From Methylocystis sp. IM3 (lineage in GTDB: Bacteria; Pseudomonadota; Alphaproteobacteria; Rhizobiales; Beijerinckiaceae), in NCBI RefSeq assembly GCF_038070105.1, contig NZ_JBBPBZ010000002.1, positions 3,516,501-3,580,500 on the forward strand: 64,000 bases of DNA, read 5' to 3'. Position 1 is the stretch's first letter. Every line of letters begins with the position of its first letter. Made by a program: the position numbers and the translations under genes. Positions 1-9,079 of this stretch are shown in pieces. The notes beneath the pieces were generated by a model. It saw nothing but the letters and a program-made list of their open reading frames with translations, made no database searches and was not told the origin of the DNA.

Positions 1-540
1 AATTCGCTCGCGATGATCCAGGGCATCGCCAACATCACCGCCCGCACCGCGACGGACTTTTCCTGCTTTCGAAGCAGTTTCTCGGATCGCATCCAGTGCC
101 TGAGCCGCATTTCCACCCTGCTCGTGAAGAAGTCCTGGACGGAGACGCCCGTGCGCGAACTGGTGGCGACGGCGCTCGCCTCCGACAGCGCCGCTCTGCG
201 CGACCGCGTCGCCCTGTCGGGAGAAGATGTGGAGTTGCGCTCTGAAGTGGCGCTCGCGCTCGGCATGGCGCTGCACGAGCTTCTCTCCAACGCCGAGCGT
301 CACGGCGCGCTCTCGGCCGACAAGGGATGGATTTCCGTCGACTGGCGCGTCGCCGACAGCGAAGGGCGCCGCCTCATGGTCGAGTGGAAAGAGCATGGCG
401 GACCGCCCGTCGCCGAGCCGGGCCGCACGGGCGTCGGGCAATATCTCATGAAGTCGGTGCTGTCCCGCCAGTTCGGCGGCGACATCGACTTCTTCTACGA
501 GCCCGACGGCCTGCGCGCGACGCTCACCGCCGAGATATGA
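1..540 (+). CDS. Sensor histidine kinase, HWE/HisKA_2 type, C-terminal part (partial)
   Basis: The reading frame is open from the first base, so this is the 3' end of a longer gene cut by the window edge. The first residues (NSLAMIQGIANITART) match the helix just after the phospho-accepting histidine in HWE/HisKA_2 kinases; the histidine itself would lie a few residues upstream, outside the window. The HATPase part follows: an N-box-like ALHELLSNAERHGALS, then VEWKEHGGP, then a C-terminal glycine-rich GVGQYLMKSVLSRQFGG. These are characteristic of the family, which signals to response regulators in general stress or light pathways in alphaproteobacteria. The input domain and partner regulator cannot be seen. 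The gene ends four bases before the convergent CorC gene. Confidence 0.85.
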   Translation, partial: NSLAMIQGIANITARTATDFSCFRSSFSDRIQCLSRISTLLVKKSWTETPVRELVATALASDSAALRDRVALSGEDVELRSEVALALGMALHELLSNAERHGALSADKGWISVDWRVADSEGRRLMVEWKEHGGPPVAEPGRTGVGQYLMKSVLSRQFGGDIDFFYEPDGLRATLTAEI

Positions 541-544
541 GGCC

Positions 545-1843
545 TCATCCCTCTCCGGGCTTTTGCGGCGTCACCCGCAGCGCGGTGACGCGGTTCCTGA
601 TCTTGCGCAGAACCTCGAAGCGGAAGCCGTGAAAGGTGAACACCTGCCCGGCGTCGGGAATGGCGCCGGCTTCGTGGATGACGAGGCCCGCGATGGTGGT
701 CGCCTCCTCGTCCGGCAGGCTCCAGGCCATGACGCGATTGAGATCGCGGACCGGCACGGCGCCATCGACGAGCACGGAGCCGTCCGGCTGCGGCCGCACC
801 CCCTGCACGGCGAGATCGTGCTCGTCGCGAATGTCGCCGACGATCTCCTCGAGAATGTCCTCGAGCGTGACGAGGCCCATGACCTCGCCATATTCGTCGA
901 CGACCAGCGCGAAATGCGTCTTGCGCTTGAGGAAGGCCTCGAGTTGATCTTCGAGCGTCGTCGCTTCCGGCACGAACCAGGGGGCGAACATCACTTCGTC
1001 GATGCTGATCTTCGAGGCGTCGCCGCCGGCGGCGTCGAGCGCGCGCAACAGATCCTTCGAATGCAGCACGCCGACGAAATTATCCGGCCGGTCGCGCCAC
1101 AGGGGCATTCGGGTGAAGGGAGAGGACAACACCTCGCGCACGATCTGTACGGGCGGCAGGTCGGCGTCGATGGTGCGCATCTTGGTGCGATGGATCATCA
1201 CATCCGCGACATGCAGCACCTGCAGATCGAGCACGCCGCCGAACATGTCGCGAGCCGCGCGCTCGACATTGCCTTCCTCGTGCAGGATATCGACCGCGCC
1301 CTTGAGCTCCTCATAGGGCGAGAGCATGGTGCGGCCGTGGCCGAGTTCGACGCCGACGAGGCCGAGCACCATGCGCACGATCCATTCGACGGCCGCGAGA
1401 ACGGGGCCGAAGATCGAGACGAAGGGCGTGATGAAGCGCACGACGCGCAGCGACATCGCGTCCGGGTAATTGATCGCGAGCGTCTTCGGCAGCACTTCCG
1501 CGAAGACGAGAAGCAGCACGGTCATCAGGATGGTGGCGTAGACCGCGCCATTTTCGCCGGCGATGGCGGTCAGCACGCTCGTCGTGAAGGCGGAGCCGCC
1601 GATATTGACCAGCGTGCTGCCGAGCAGCAGCGCGGCGATCATGCGGTTGCGCTGGCGCAGCAGGCGATTGACGGCGCCGGCGCGCCGGTCGCCCTCCTTC
1701 TCCAGCGTATGCATCCGCGCATGGGACGCGGCCGTCAGCGCCGTTTCGGAACCCGAAAAAAAGGCGGAGAGCAGAACACAGAGAAAGACGATCAGCACAT
1801 CCGACCATTCGAATTGCGCGCCGCCGGTTCCAAGGCCATGCAT
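545..1843 (-). CDS. CNNM/CorC (HlyC-type) membrane protein with CBS domains
   Basis: 432 residues. An N-terminal DUF21/CNNM membrane region has about four hydrophobic segments (roughly residues 14-38, 70-95, 98-122 and 137-165) and the family signature FFSGSETALTAA. A CBS-domain pair follows (about 200-330), containing FVGVLHSKDLL and LVVDEYGEVMGLVTLEDILEEIVG, then a C-terminal CorC_HlyC domain. Family members are implicated in magnesium or cobalt export and tolerance; the old hemolysin name is misleading. The gene starts six bases after the end of aroKB and is probably co-transcribed with it. The aroK-aroB-CorC order is, as I recall, common in Hyphomicrobiales. Confidence 0.92.
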   Translation of the reverse strand: MHGLGTGGAQFEWSDVLIVFLCVLLSAFFSGSETALTAASHARMHTLEKEGDRRAGAVNRLLRQRNRMIAALLLGSTLVNIGGSAFTTSVLTAIAGENGAVYATILMTVLLLVFAEVLPKTLAINYPDAMSLRVVRFITPFVSIFGPVLAAVEWIVRMVLGLVGVELGHGRTMLSPYEELKGAVDILHEEGNVERAARDMFGGVLDLQVLHVADVMIHRTKMRTIDADLPPVQIVREVLSSPFTRMPLWRDRPDNFVGVLHSKDLLRALDAAGGDASKISIDEVMFAPWFVPEATTLEDQLEAFLKRKTHFALVVDEYGEVMGLVTLEDILEEIVGDIRDEHDLAVQGVRPQPDGSVLVDGAVPVRDLNRVMAWSLPDEEATTIAGLVIHEAGAIPDAGQVFTFHGFRFEVLRKIRNRVTALRVTPQKPGEG

Positions 1844-1849
1844 GGTCGC

Positions 1850-3664
1850 TTACGCTCGCGCGAGTTCGTCGTTCAGGAAACCCAGCACTTCGGCCGGCTC
1901 GACCGATTTGGCGATGAAGGCTTCGCCCACGCCGCGCATGAGGATGAAGGTCAGCGCGCCGCCCTCGACTTTCTTGTCCTGATACATCGCGTCCAGAACG
2001 GCCTGGGCGTCGCTCCGCCAGCCGGGGATCTGGCGGATCTCCGTCGGCAGGCCGACGCTCGCGAGATGGCGCGCGACGCGCTCGGCGTCCTGCGGCGCGC
2101 AGAGCCCGAGCCGCGCAGAAAAGCGCGCGGCGCAGGCCATGCCGATGGCGACGCCTTCGCCATGCACGAGCCGGGCGCTGTCGTAACCCGTGAGAAGTTC
2201 GAAGGCGTGGCCGAAGGTGTGGCCGAGATTGAGCAGGGCGCGGTCGCCCTGTTCCGTCTCGTCGCGGCCGACGATCGCGGCCTTGGTCTCGCAGCTCACC
2301 GCGACGGCGCAAATCTGCTCGGCGCGGCTGTGGAACACCGCCTCGGCGTCGGCCTCGAGCCATTCGAAGAACCGCTTGTCGCCGATGAGGCCGTATTTCA
2401 CCACCTCGGCGTAGCCGGCGCGATATTCGCGCAGCGGCAGGGTGCGCAGCACGTCGACGTCGGCCAGAACGAGAGAGGGCTGGTGGAAGGCGCCGATGAG
2501 GTTCTTGCCATGGGCGGAGTTGATCCCCGTCTTGCCGCCGACCGAGGAGTCGACCTGCGAGAGCAGGGTCGTCGGGATTTGCACGAAGCGCGAGCCGCGC
2601 CGCACGCTCGCCGCGACATAGCCGGCGAGATCGCCGACGACGCCGCCGCCGAAGGCGACGATGAGGTCGCGCCGTTCGATCTTGGCGGCCAGAACCTCGT
2701 CGCAGACGCGCCCGAAGGTCGAAAGCGATTTCGAGCCCTCGCCGGGCGTCACGACGATCGTCTTGTGGCGAATGCCCGCCTTCGAGAGGCTCTCCTGCAA
2801 GGCGGGCAGATGCAGCCGCGCGACATTCTCGTCCGTGACGATCGCGCAGGCCGCGCCGGGCGCGACCTTCGCGATATGGGCGCCAGCTTCCTCCACAAGG
2901 CCCGCGCCGATGAGAATGTCGTAGGAGCGCCCGCCGAGCGCGACATGCACGGTCTCGCGATGGGTCGCCCCCTGGTCCGCCTGGATGCGCTCGAGATGAA
3001 GATGTGTCATGGCCTTGGCGAAATCCTTCTTCTGGGCGGCGCGGCGCGTGGCGTCGAGGCGGGGCAGTTCGTCGGTGAGGGCGTCGAGCGTCGCCTCCAC
3101 CATGACCTCCTGCGGTTCGTCTCGCGATTCGACCCGGATGTCGGCCTGTTCATAGATCGGCCGGCGCGTTTCGAGCAGGCGGCGCAGCGTCTCCTCGGGG
3201 TCGTCGGTATGTAGCAATGGCCGGTCGTTCTTGCGGCGGACGCGCTTCATCAGCGTCTTGAGATCGGCGTCGAGCCAGATGGAGACGCCGCGCTCGCCGA
3301 TTCGCTCGCGGGTGCGCGGGTCCATGAAGGCGCCGCCGCCGGTCGCGAGCACGATCTGCCCGCTGTTGAGCAGGCGCATGATGACGCGACGCTCGCCGTC
3401 GCGAAAATAACGCTCGCCATATTTGGCGAAGATTTCAGGAATGGTCATGCCGGCGGCCGCCGCGACGATCTCGGCGTCGGCGTCGACGAAGGGTAGGCCG
3501 AGGCGTGCGGCGAGGCGCTGGCCGATAGCGCTCTTTCCGGAGCCCATCATGCCGACAAATACGAGGGCGCGGCCGGCGAGCGCCGTCTTGATGGCGGCGG
3601 CGCGCTCATCCGCGACGCCGGGCGTCGGCGCCGGCGTCGGGCCAAGAGGGAGCGGTCGAGTCAT
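1850..3664 (-). CDS. aroKB: Bifunctional shikimate kinase / 3-dehydroquinate synthase (AroK-AroB fusion)
   Basis: 604 residues in one uninterrupted frame. Residues about 30-205 are shikimate kinase: P-loop GMMGSGKS near residue 38-45, DADAEI near 61, ATGGGAF near 107. Residues about 236-604 are dehydroquinate synthase: GGGVVGDLAGYVAASVRRG, then TTLLSQVDSSVGGKTGIN, and the metal-binding histidines in NLGHTFGHAFE and HGEGVAIGM. The linker (about 206-235) is short and charged. The two enzymes catalyse steps 5 and 2 of the shikimate pathway, in the cytoplasm. In most alphaproteobacteria they are adjacent separate genes; here no stop or start divides them. An internal ATG at 3010 (MTHLHLER) could in principle give a free AroB, but I see no strong ribosome site before it. 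Confidence 0.95.
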   Translation of the reverse strand: MTRPLPLGPTPAPTPGVADERAAAIKTALAGRALVFVGMMGSGKSAIGQRLAARLGLPFVDADAEIVAAAAGMTIPEIFAKYGERYFRDGERRVIMRLLNSGQIVLATGGGAFMDPRTRERIGERGVSIWLDADLKTLMKRVRRKNDRPLLHTDDPEETLRRLLETRRPIYEQADIRVESRDEPQEVMVEATLDALTDELPRLDATRRAAQKKDFAKAMTHLHLERIQADQGATHRETVHVALGGRSYDILIGAGLVEEAGAHIAKVAPGAACAIVTDENVARLHLPALQESLSKAGIRHKTIVVTPGEGSKSLSTFGRVCDEVLAAKIERRDLIVAFGGGVVGDLAGYVAASVRRGSRFVQIPTTLLSQVDSSVGGKTGINSAHGKNLIGAFHQPSLVLADVDVLRTLPLREYRAGYAEVVKYGLIGDKRFFEWLEADAEAVFHSRAEQICAVAVSCETKAAIVGRDETEQGDRALLNLGHTFGHAFELLTGYDSARLVHGEGVAIGMACAARFSARLGLCAPQDAERVARHLASVGLPTEIRQIPGWRSDAQAVLDAMYQDKKVEGGALTFILMRGVGEAFIAKSVEPAEVLGFLNDELARA

Positions 3665-3696
3665 GGCGGCAATCTATACTAAAGCGCGCGGGAAAT

Positions 3697-4419
3697 TCAG
3701 CCCGTCTCGGCGGCCTGCGCGAGAAACGCCGACACGAAGGACGGCAGGCGCGGATCGTCGTAGCGGCCGGGCGCCAGAAAATGAACGTCGCACAGCTCCG
3801 GCTCGGCCTCGGCGGCGAGAAAGGCGCGGACGCGGGCGACGATCTCCTGCGCCGGGGCGGGCCAGTCGATGCGCTTGACGCAGGCGATGCGCTGCCGGTC
3901 GTAAATTACCGTAAAGCCGTCGGCCGCGACGCCCTCGGCGGCGTCGAGGCCTGTCTCTTCGCGCAGCTCGCGCCAGAGATTGCCGAGCAAATCCACCGAG
4001 CCGTCGGCCGCCACATCGTCGGGATCGGGCGTGCCGGCGGGAAAATAGCGTTGGCCCTCGGCGGAGTGGCCGGGGGCCATTTCACCGAGCAGATAGGCGC
4101 CGTCGCTCGAGCGCACCGCCGGGGCAGAGAAGCAGTTGAAGACGCTCCTGTCGGGCCAGCCGAAATCGCGCCAGGCCAGAAACAGCGAGAAACGGGTCTC
4201 GAAGGCCTCGATCTTCAGCACACGCCGCCCGTTCTCCGTCTCGATGGCCACGCGGCTCGCGAGCAGCACCGGGCCGTCGTAGAGCGCCGGGCTGACGGCG
4301 CGTCGCGCCGCCCAGTGGCGCTCGATCCGCTGCGCCTCTCTCTGCGCGAAGGCCCAATCGTGCTGCACAAGGCGGCAGTCGAGCCGATCGACGCTGTCGA
4401 ACACCGGCGTTTCGCTCAA
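3697..4419 (-). CDS. Nudix-family hydrolase
   Basis: 240 residues starting at a TTG that overlaps the stop of the upstream PhzF gene (TTGA), with AGGGAAGG eight bases before it. That spacing decides the start and implies translational coupling. The C-terminal half carries the second part of a Nudix box, LWRELREETGLDA. The first part is unusual: the Gly-x5-Glu stretch is replaced by a longer insert (about 20 residues between GTPDPDD and the REL motif), so the box does not fit the consensus exactly. The N-terminal half, with LKIEAFETRFSLFLAWRDFGWP, resembles the N-terminal region seen in larger Nudix enzymes. The substrate is unknown; a nucleoside-diphosphate derivative is likely from the family. 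Confidence 0.8.
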   Translation of the reverse strand: MSETPVFDSVDRLDCRLVQHDWAFAQREAQRIERHWAARRAVSPALYDGPVLLASRVAIETENGRRVLKIEAFETRFSLFLAWRDFGWPDRSVFNCFSAPAVRSSDGAYLLGEMAPGHSAEGQRYFPAGTPDPDDVAADGSVDLLGNLWRELREETGLDAAEGVAADGFTVIYDRQRIACVKRIDWPAPAQEIVARVRAFLAAEAEPELCDVHFLAPGRYDDPRLPSFVSAFLAQAAETG

Positions 4420-5324
4420 AGACGCAGCCTTCCCTCGCCGACCCGCACGACCTGGCCCCCGATCGAGACGCGCGCGAGCGCGCCGTTCTCGACCCACATG
4501 CGCAGGGTCATGCGGGAGGGCCGGCCCATGGCGTAGCCCTGTTCGATGAACAATTCATGCTCGCCGTCCTCGGGCCGCTCGAAGGCGAGCGCCACGGCGG
4601 CGAAAGCCGCCGCCGCCGAGCCGGTCGCCGGGTCCTCCTCGAAGCCCAGCCCGTGCGCCAGCATGCGGGCATGGACGGCCGCAGCGGGATCGATGGTCTC
4701 GCGCGTATAGAGAAAGACCCCGGCGGCGTCTCCGAGCGCGGCCGCAAAGGCCTCCGGGGCGCGTCGGGCGCGATCGAGCGCGGCGCGCGAGCGCAGCGGC
4801 GCGAAGACGAAAGCCGGTCCCGCCGCGAAGGCGCTCGGCGCATGGGCGTCGAAGCCGATGTCTTCCACGGGGAGCGACAGGGCGGCGGCGAGCGCCTGCG
4901 GCGAGGGCGCGGGACCCGCCTCGCAGGGCGTCATGGGCAAGGCGCATTCGGCATAGGTCGCGCCGTTCCGGCCGCGGAACGTCTCGCAGCGCAGCGGTCC
5001 GACCGCCGCCTCCAGAACCACGACGACGCCGGTCCGAGCGAGCGCGTCGGCGGCGCGCGTCTCGGCGAGCAGCGCCGCGGCGCCGATCGTCGGATGGCCG
5101 GCGAAAGGGAGCTCCCGGCCGGGCGTGAAGATGCGCAACGCGGCGCTGTGGACGGGGTCGCGCGGCGCGACCAGGAAAACCGTCTCGCTCAGATTGAATT
5201 CACGCGCGATCGCCTGCATCTCCTGCGCGGAGAGCGCCTCCGCATCCTCGACGACGGCGAGCGGATTGCCGCTGAACCGGCGGTCGGCGAACACGTCGAG
5301 GAGATGGTAGGCGAGACTGCGCAC
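4416..5324 (-). CDS. PhzF-family isomerase/epimerase-like protein
   Basis: 302 residues with the two-lobed DapF/PhzF fold signature. The residues equivalent to PhzF catalytic positions are present: Glu47 in REFNLSETVFL, His77 in LPFAGHPTIGAA, and the Asp in GFEEDPATGSAA. PhzF itself isomerises trans-2,3-dihydro-3-hydroxyanthranilate in phenazine synthesis, but most homologues act in other or unknown pathways, so no substrate is assigned. It lies between the two double-NTF2 genes upstream and the Nudix gene downstream, overlapping the latter at TTGA. All are on the minus strand, probably one transcript. Confidence 0.88.
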   Translation of the reverse strand: MRSLAYHLLDVFADRRFSGNPLAVVEDAEALSAQEMQAIAREFNLSETVFLVAPRDPVHSAALRIFTPGRELPFAGHPTIGAAALLAETRAADALARTGVVVVLEAAVGPLRCETFRGRNGATYAECALPMTPCEAGPAPSPQALAAALSLPVEDIGFDAHAPSAFAAGPAFVFAPLRSRAALDRARRAPEAFAAALGDAAGVFLYTRETIDPAAAVHARMLAHGLGFEEDPATGSAAAAFAAVALAFERPEDGEHELFIEQGYAMGRPSRMTLRMWVENGALARVSIGGQVVRVGEGRLRL

Positions 5325-5333
5325 GCGCTGCGA

Positions 5334-6215
5334 TCAGCCCTGCATCTGCATCAGCGCGACGGTGTCGCGGAATTCGACCAGTTCGACGATGCGCCCGTTC
5401 TCGAAGCGGATAAAATCGGCGAGCTCCACGACGCCGCGCCGTCCGGTGCCACGGTGGCGCCATTCGACCGTGCGGCGCGCCGCGACGGCCCCGCCATCGA
5501 CGATCATCTGCGACGGCGTCGCGCCGACCTGTTCGAAGTCGATATTGATGGCGCGGATGATGCTGGTGAGCGCATCGACGCCGCAATGGCGGCCGGCGTA
5601 GAAAATTGTCGCCGGATCGCCGACAAACTCGCTCACGACATCCGCCGCGCAATAGATCCGGAACAGGTCGATGTCCGGTCCCTCGCTGGAGAAATTGCCG
5701 AGCGCCATCAGCCGCCGCGCCATTTCCTCGCGGCTGAGGCAAGGTGGCGGCGGATCGAGCATCTCGGCAAAGCTCCTCAGCCGAACGCCCGAAAAGCGGG
5801 AATCGTCACGATGGTCTATGAATTCGTCCATTTCCGCGACGCGCCCGTTTCGCCAGCGCAGGAAATGCGCGAGATCCCTGCAAAGAACGGCGTTATTGGC
5901 GCGCCGCCGCCAGCTCCCTCTCCAGCGCACCGCCGCGCGGTCGCCCTCGACCAGCACATCCAGAACCTCGGCGTCGAGCGGCTCGAAGGCGATGTCGGCG
6001 CGCCGCAGAGTCTCCCTGAGGGCGTCGTGTCCGGACCACCGGCCCGCGGGAAAGAACGCGAGCTTCTGGCAATTCCCGCGCAGCTCCACGTCCTCGACGA
6101 AAAACTTCAGGAACGCCTCGGCGTCGCCCGACATGCGGGCCGCGATCACCTCATGCACGCGCCGGAGCGTCTCTTTCTCGGCAGCTCGGCCAGATGGCCC
6201 GCCCAATCCATACAT
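5334..6215 (-). CDS. Double NTF2-like (SnoaL-type) protein, copy A
   Basis: 293 residues from the ATG at 6215, which has GGAGAG just upstream. A TTG twelve codons earlier is possible but less likely. Two NTF2/SnoaL-like alpha+beta domains lie in tandem, about residues 12-140 and 165-290. Each ends with the strand pattern ADF-RF-NGRIVELVEFRDT that is typical of this cone-shaped fold. Family members are small-molecule isomerases, cyclases, hydratases or binding proteins, so the fold alone does not give a function. It is clearly paralogous to the next gene upstream, sharing VEWRHRGTGR and a matching AGRH-GVDAL block, and with equal length once starts are chosen alike. It is followed after nine bases by the PhzF gene. 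Confidence 0.75.
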   Translation of the reverse strand: MYGLGGPSGRAAEKETLRRVHEVIAARMSGDAEAFLKFFVEDVELRGNCQKLAFFPAGRWSGHDALRETLRRADIAFEPLDAEVLDVLVEGDRAAVRWRGSWRRRANNAVLCRDLAHFLRWRNGRVAEMDEFIDHRDDSRFSGVRLRSFAEMLDPPPPCLSREEMARRLMALGNFSSEGPDIDLFRIYCAADVVSEFVGDPATIFYAGRHCGVDALTSIIRAINIDFEQVGATPSQMIVDGGAVAARRTVEWRHRGTGRRGVVELADFIRFENGRIVELVEFRDTVALMQMQG

Positions 6216-6242
6216 GTTCTCTCCGCCCGTCCTCTTGCGCCG

Positions 6243-6297
6243 CTCAAGCAACGCTTGAGGATTGTTTTTGGGAGCATTAGAGCCTCTGGAGCAGAGG
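6243..6297. repeat. Two short hairpins in the gap between the NTF2-like paralogues
   Basis: Two perfect inverted repeats lie in the 135-base gap. CTCAAGC/GCTTGAG (6243-6259, 3-base loop) is 28 bases ahead of the copy A start, and CCTCTG/CAGAGG is at 6283-6297 (3-base loop). Neither is followed by a T-run on the minus strand, so they are not simple terminators for this operon. They may affect mRNA stability or translation. Confidence 0.45.
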
Positions 6298-6350
6298 TTG
6301 TCGACAATTTGTTTCCCAACCAGCGCGCGTCCCGCGGGGCCGCCTGTCTG

Positions 6351-7232
6351 TCAGTCTTGCATCCGCAGCAGCGAGACGGTGTCCCGGAACTCGATGCACT
6401 CGACGATCAAGCCATTGTCGAACCGAACGAAATCCGCGAGTTCGCAGACCCCCGTCCGGCCCGTGCCGCGGTGGCGCCACTCGACCTGCCGCCAGCAGGC
6501 GGCGCGCGCGTCCTCGATCAGGATCCTCGAAAGGCCCAGCGGCCGCTGCTCGAAATCCACATGGACCGCCCGGATGATTCCGAGCAGCGCATCGACGCCC
6601 GTGTGGCGCCCGGCATAGGGCAGACGGGCGCGATCGCCCGCAAAATCGCAGATGATGTCGGGGGCGCACCATTTCAGAACGAGCGCGGGCTCCGGGCTCC
6701 CCGACTCGAACTCGAGCAGCCGGCGCGCGCGCCGCTCCATCTCGCCGCGCGGCAGTCCGGGTGGCCGGGGGGTGAGCAGGGTCTCGAAGGAGGGCAGGCA
6801 GGCGCATGCGGGCGTCGAGCGGCAATGGGCGTCGAAGAACTCATGCATCTCCACGACGCGGCCCTGGTCCCAGCGCAGGAAATGCGCCGCGTCATTGGTG
6901 TAGATTCGCCCGTTGTCGTGGCGTCGCCAGTCGGCGCGCCAGCGCACCACGGCCTCATCGCCGTCCACGAGCACGTCGATGATTTCGTGGTCGCCGGGGA
7001 GGTAGTTCTCGTCCGTGCGCCGGAACAGTTCGCGCAGCCCGTCGGCGCCGCGCCAGACGGCCGGTCCGACCATCCCCTCCCGCCAGCTGTGGCAGGACAG
7101 CACGACCCCCGGATCGACGAAGCTCGCGAACCGGTCGTAGTGCCGGCGCATCCGGCAGTCGAGCATTTCGGCAATGACGAAGCGTTTATCCGTCGCGCTC
7201 AGCGCGAGGTCACGGCTCCCCCCAACCGGCAT
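6351..7232 (-). CDS. Double NTF2-like (SnoaL-type) protein, copy B
   Basis: 293 residues from the ATG at 7232. An upstream TTG at 7346 would overlap the end of ilvC and adds a low-complexity tail, so it is rejected. The protein has the same two-domain plan as copy A, with CRMRRHYDRFASFVDPG opening the first domain. The C-terminal segment (VEWRHRGTGR, CELADFVRFDNG, EFRDTVSLLRMQD) aligns almost residue for residue with copy A. The copies therefore arose by tandem duplication of an already doubled gene. It begins 91 bases downstream of the ilvC stop and is probably read through from the ilv operon or from its own promoter. Function unknown. Confidence 0.75.
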   Translation of the reverse strand: MPVGGSRDLALSATDKRFVIAEMLDCRMRRHYDRFASFVDPGVVLSCHSWREGMVGPAVWRGADGLRELFRRTDENYLPGDHEIIDVLVDGDEAVVRWRADWRRHDNGRIYTNDAAHFLRWDQGRVVEMHEFFDAHCRSTPACACLPSFETLLTPRPPGLPRGEMERRARRLLEFESGSPEPALVLKWCAPDIICDFAGDRARLPYAGRHTGVDALLGIIRAVHVDFEQRPLGLSRILIEDARAACWRQVEWRHRGTGRTGVCELADFVRFDNGLIVECIEFRDTVSLLRMQD

Positions 7233-7323
7233 ATCCCCATCCCCCGGCCTCCGCGCGCCATCTGTCGGGACCGCGCGCGCCTCCGCCCCGGCGCGCGCGT
7301 CCGATGGAGTCGGTATGATGGGA

Positions 7324-8457
<1,134 letters not shown>

Positions 8458-9009
8458 TCAGATCGGCTCCGGCCCGCGCGAAATGGCGGCCACGCCCGTG
8501 CGCGACACCTCGACGAGGCCAATGGGGCGCATGAGGTCCACGAATTCGTCGATCTTGTCCGGACGGCCGGTCAGTTCGAAGATGAAGCTTTCGGTCGTCG
8601 CGTCGACGACGCGGGCGCGGAAGGCCTCGGCGAGTTGAAGCGCGTCGTTGCGGTCCTCGCCGCGGCCGCGCACCTTCACCATGGCGAGCTCGCGCTCGAG
8701 CGACCGCTTGGAGACTGTGAGATCCGTGACCTGCCGCACCGGCACGATGCGCTCGAGCTGGTGGTGAATCTGCTCGATCGTCTCGGGCGCGCCCGACGTC
8801 ACGATGGTGATGCGCGAGCGATGCTCGGCATGCGCCACTTCGGCGACGGTGAGGCTCTCGATATTGTAGCCACGCCCCGAAAACAGGCCGACGACGCGCG
8901 CGAGCACGCCGGGCTCATTGTCCACGAGCACGGAGAGCGTATGCGACTCGATCTTGGAGCTGCTCGTGGAGGCGGAATAGGGAGAAGGCGGAGAGGCGGG
9001 AGCGTTCAT
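8458..9009 (-). CDS. ilvN: Acetolactate synthase small (regulatory) subunit
   Basis: 183 residues. An N-terminal ACT domain has LSVLVDNEPGVLARVVGLFSG, and a second ACT-like C-terminal domain follows. The subunit binds valine and confers feedback inhibition on the large subunit encoded immediately upstream. The length is typical of the long (about 160-185 residue) form found in alphaproteobacteria. The N-terminus is a serine/proline-rich extension of about 20 residues before the ACT domain. Confidence 0.96.
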   Translation of the reverse strand: MNAPASPPSPYSASTSSSKIESHTLSVLVDNEPGVLARVVGLFSGRGYNIESLTVAEVAHAEHRSRITIVTSGAPETIEQIHHQLERIVPVRQVTDLTVSKRSLERELAMVKVRGRGEDRNDALQLAEAFRARVVDATTESFIFELTGRPDKIDEFVDLMRPIGLVEVSRTGVAAISRGPEPI

Positions 9010-9026
9010 GATCGACCTGTCTTGTC

Positions 9027-9054
9027 GCCGTCATCGCGCTCTGGCGATGACGGC
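9027..9054. repeat. Intercistronic inverted repeat between ilvB and ilvN
   Basis: A perfect 11-base inverted repeat, GCCGTCATCGC / GCGATGACGGC, with a six-base loop, lies in the 70-base gap between ilvB and ilvN. No T-run follows on the minus strand, so it is more likely an mRNA-stabilising or REP-like element than a terminator. Confidence 0.6.
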
Positions 9055-9079
9055 CGAATAATCTGAGCGGCGCGAGGCG

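Noticed and set aside
4416..7232. A true phenazine biosynthesis operon
   Set aside because: Only PhzF-like and NTF2-like folds are present. The anthranilate-synthase-like PhzE, isochorismatase-like PhzD and oxidase PhzG are absent, so phenazine production is not supported.
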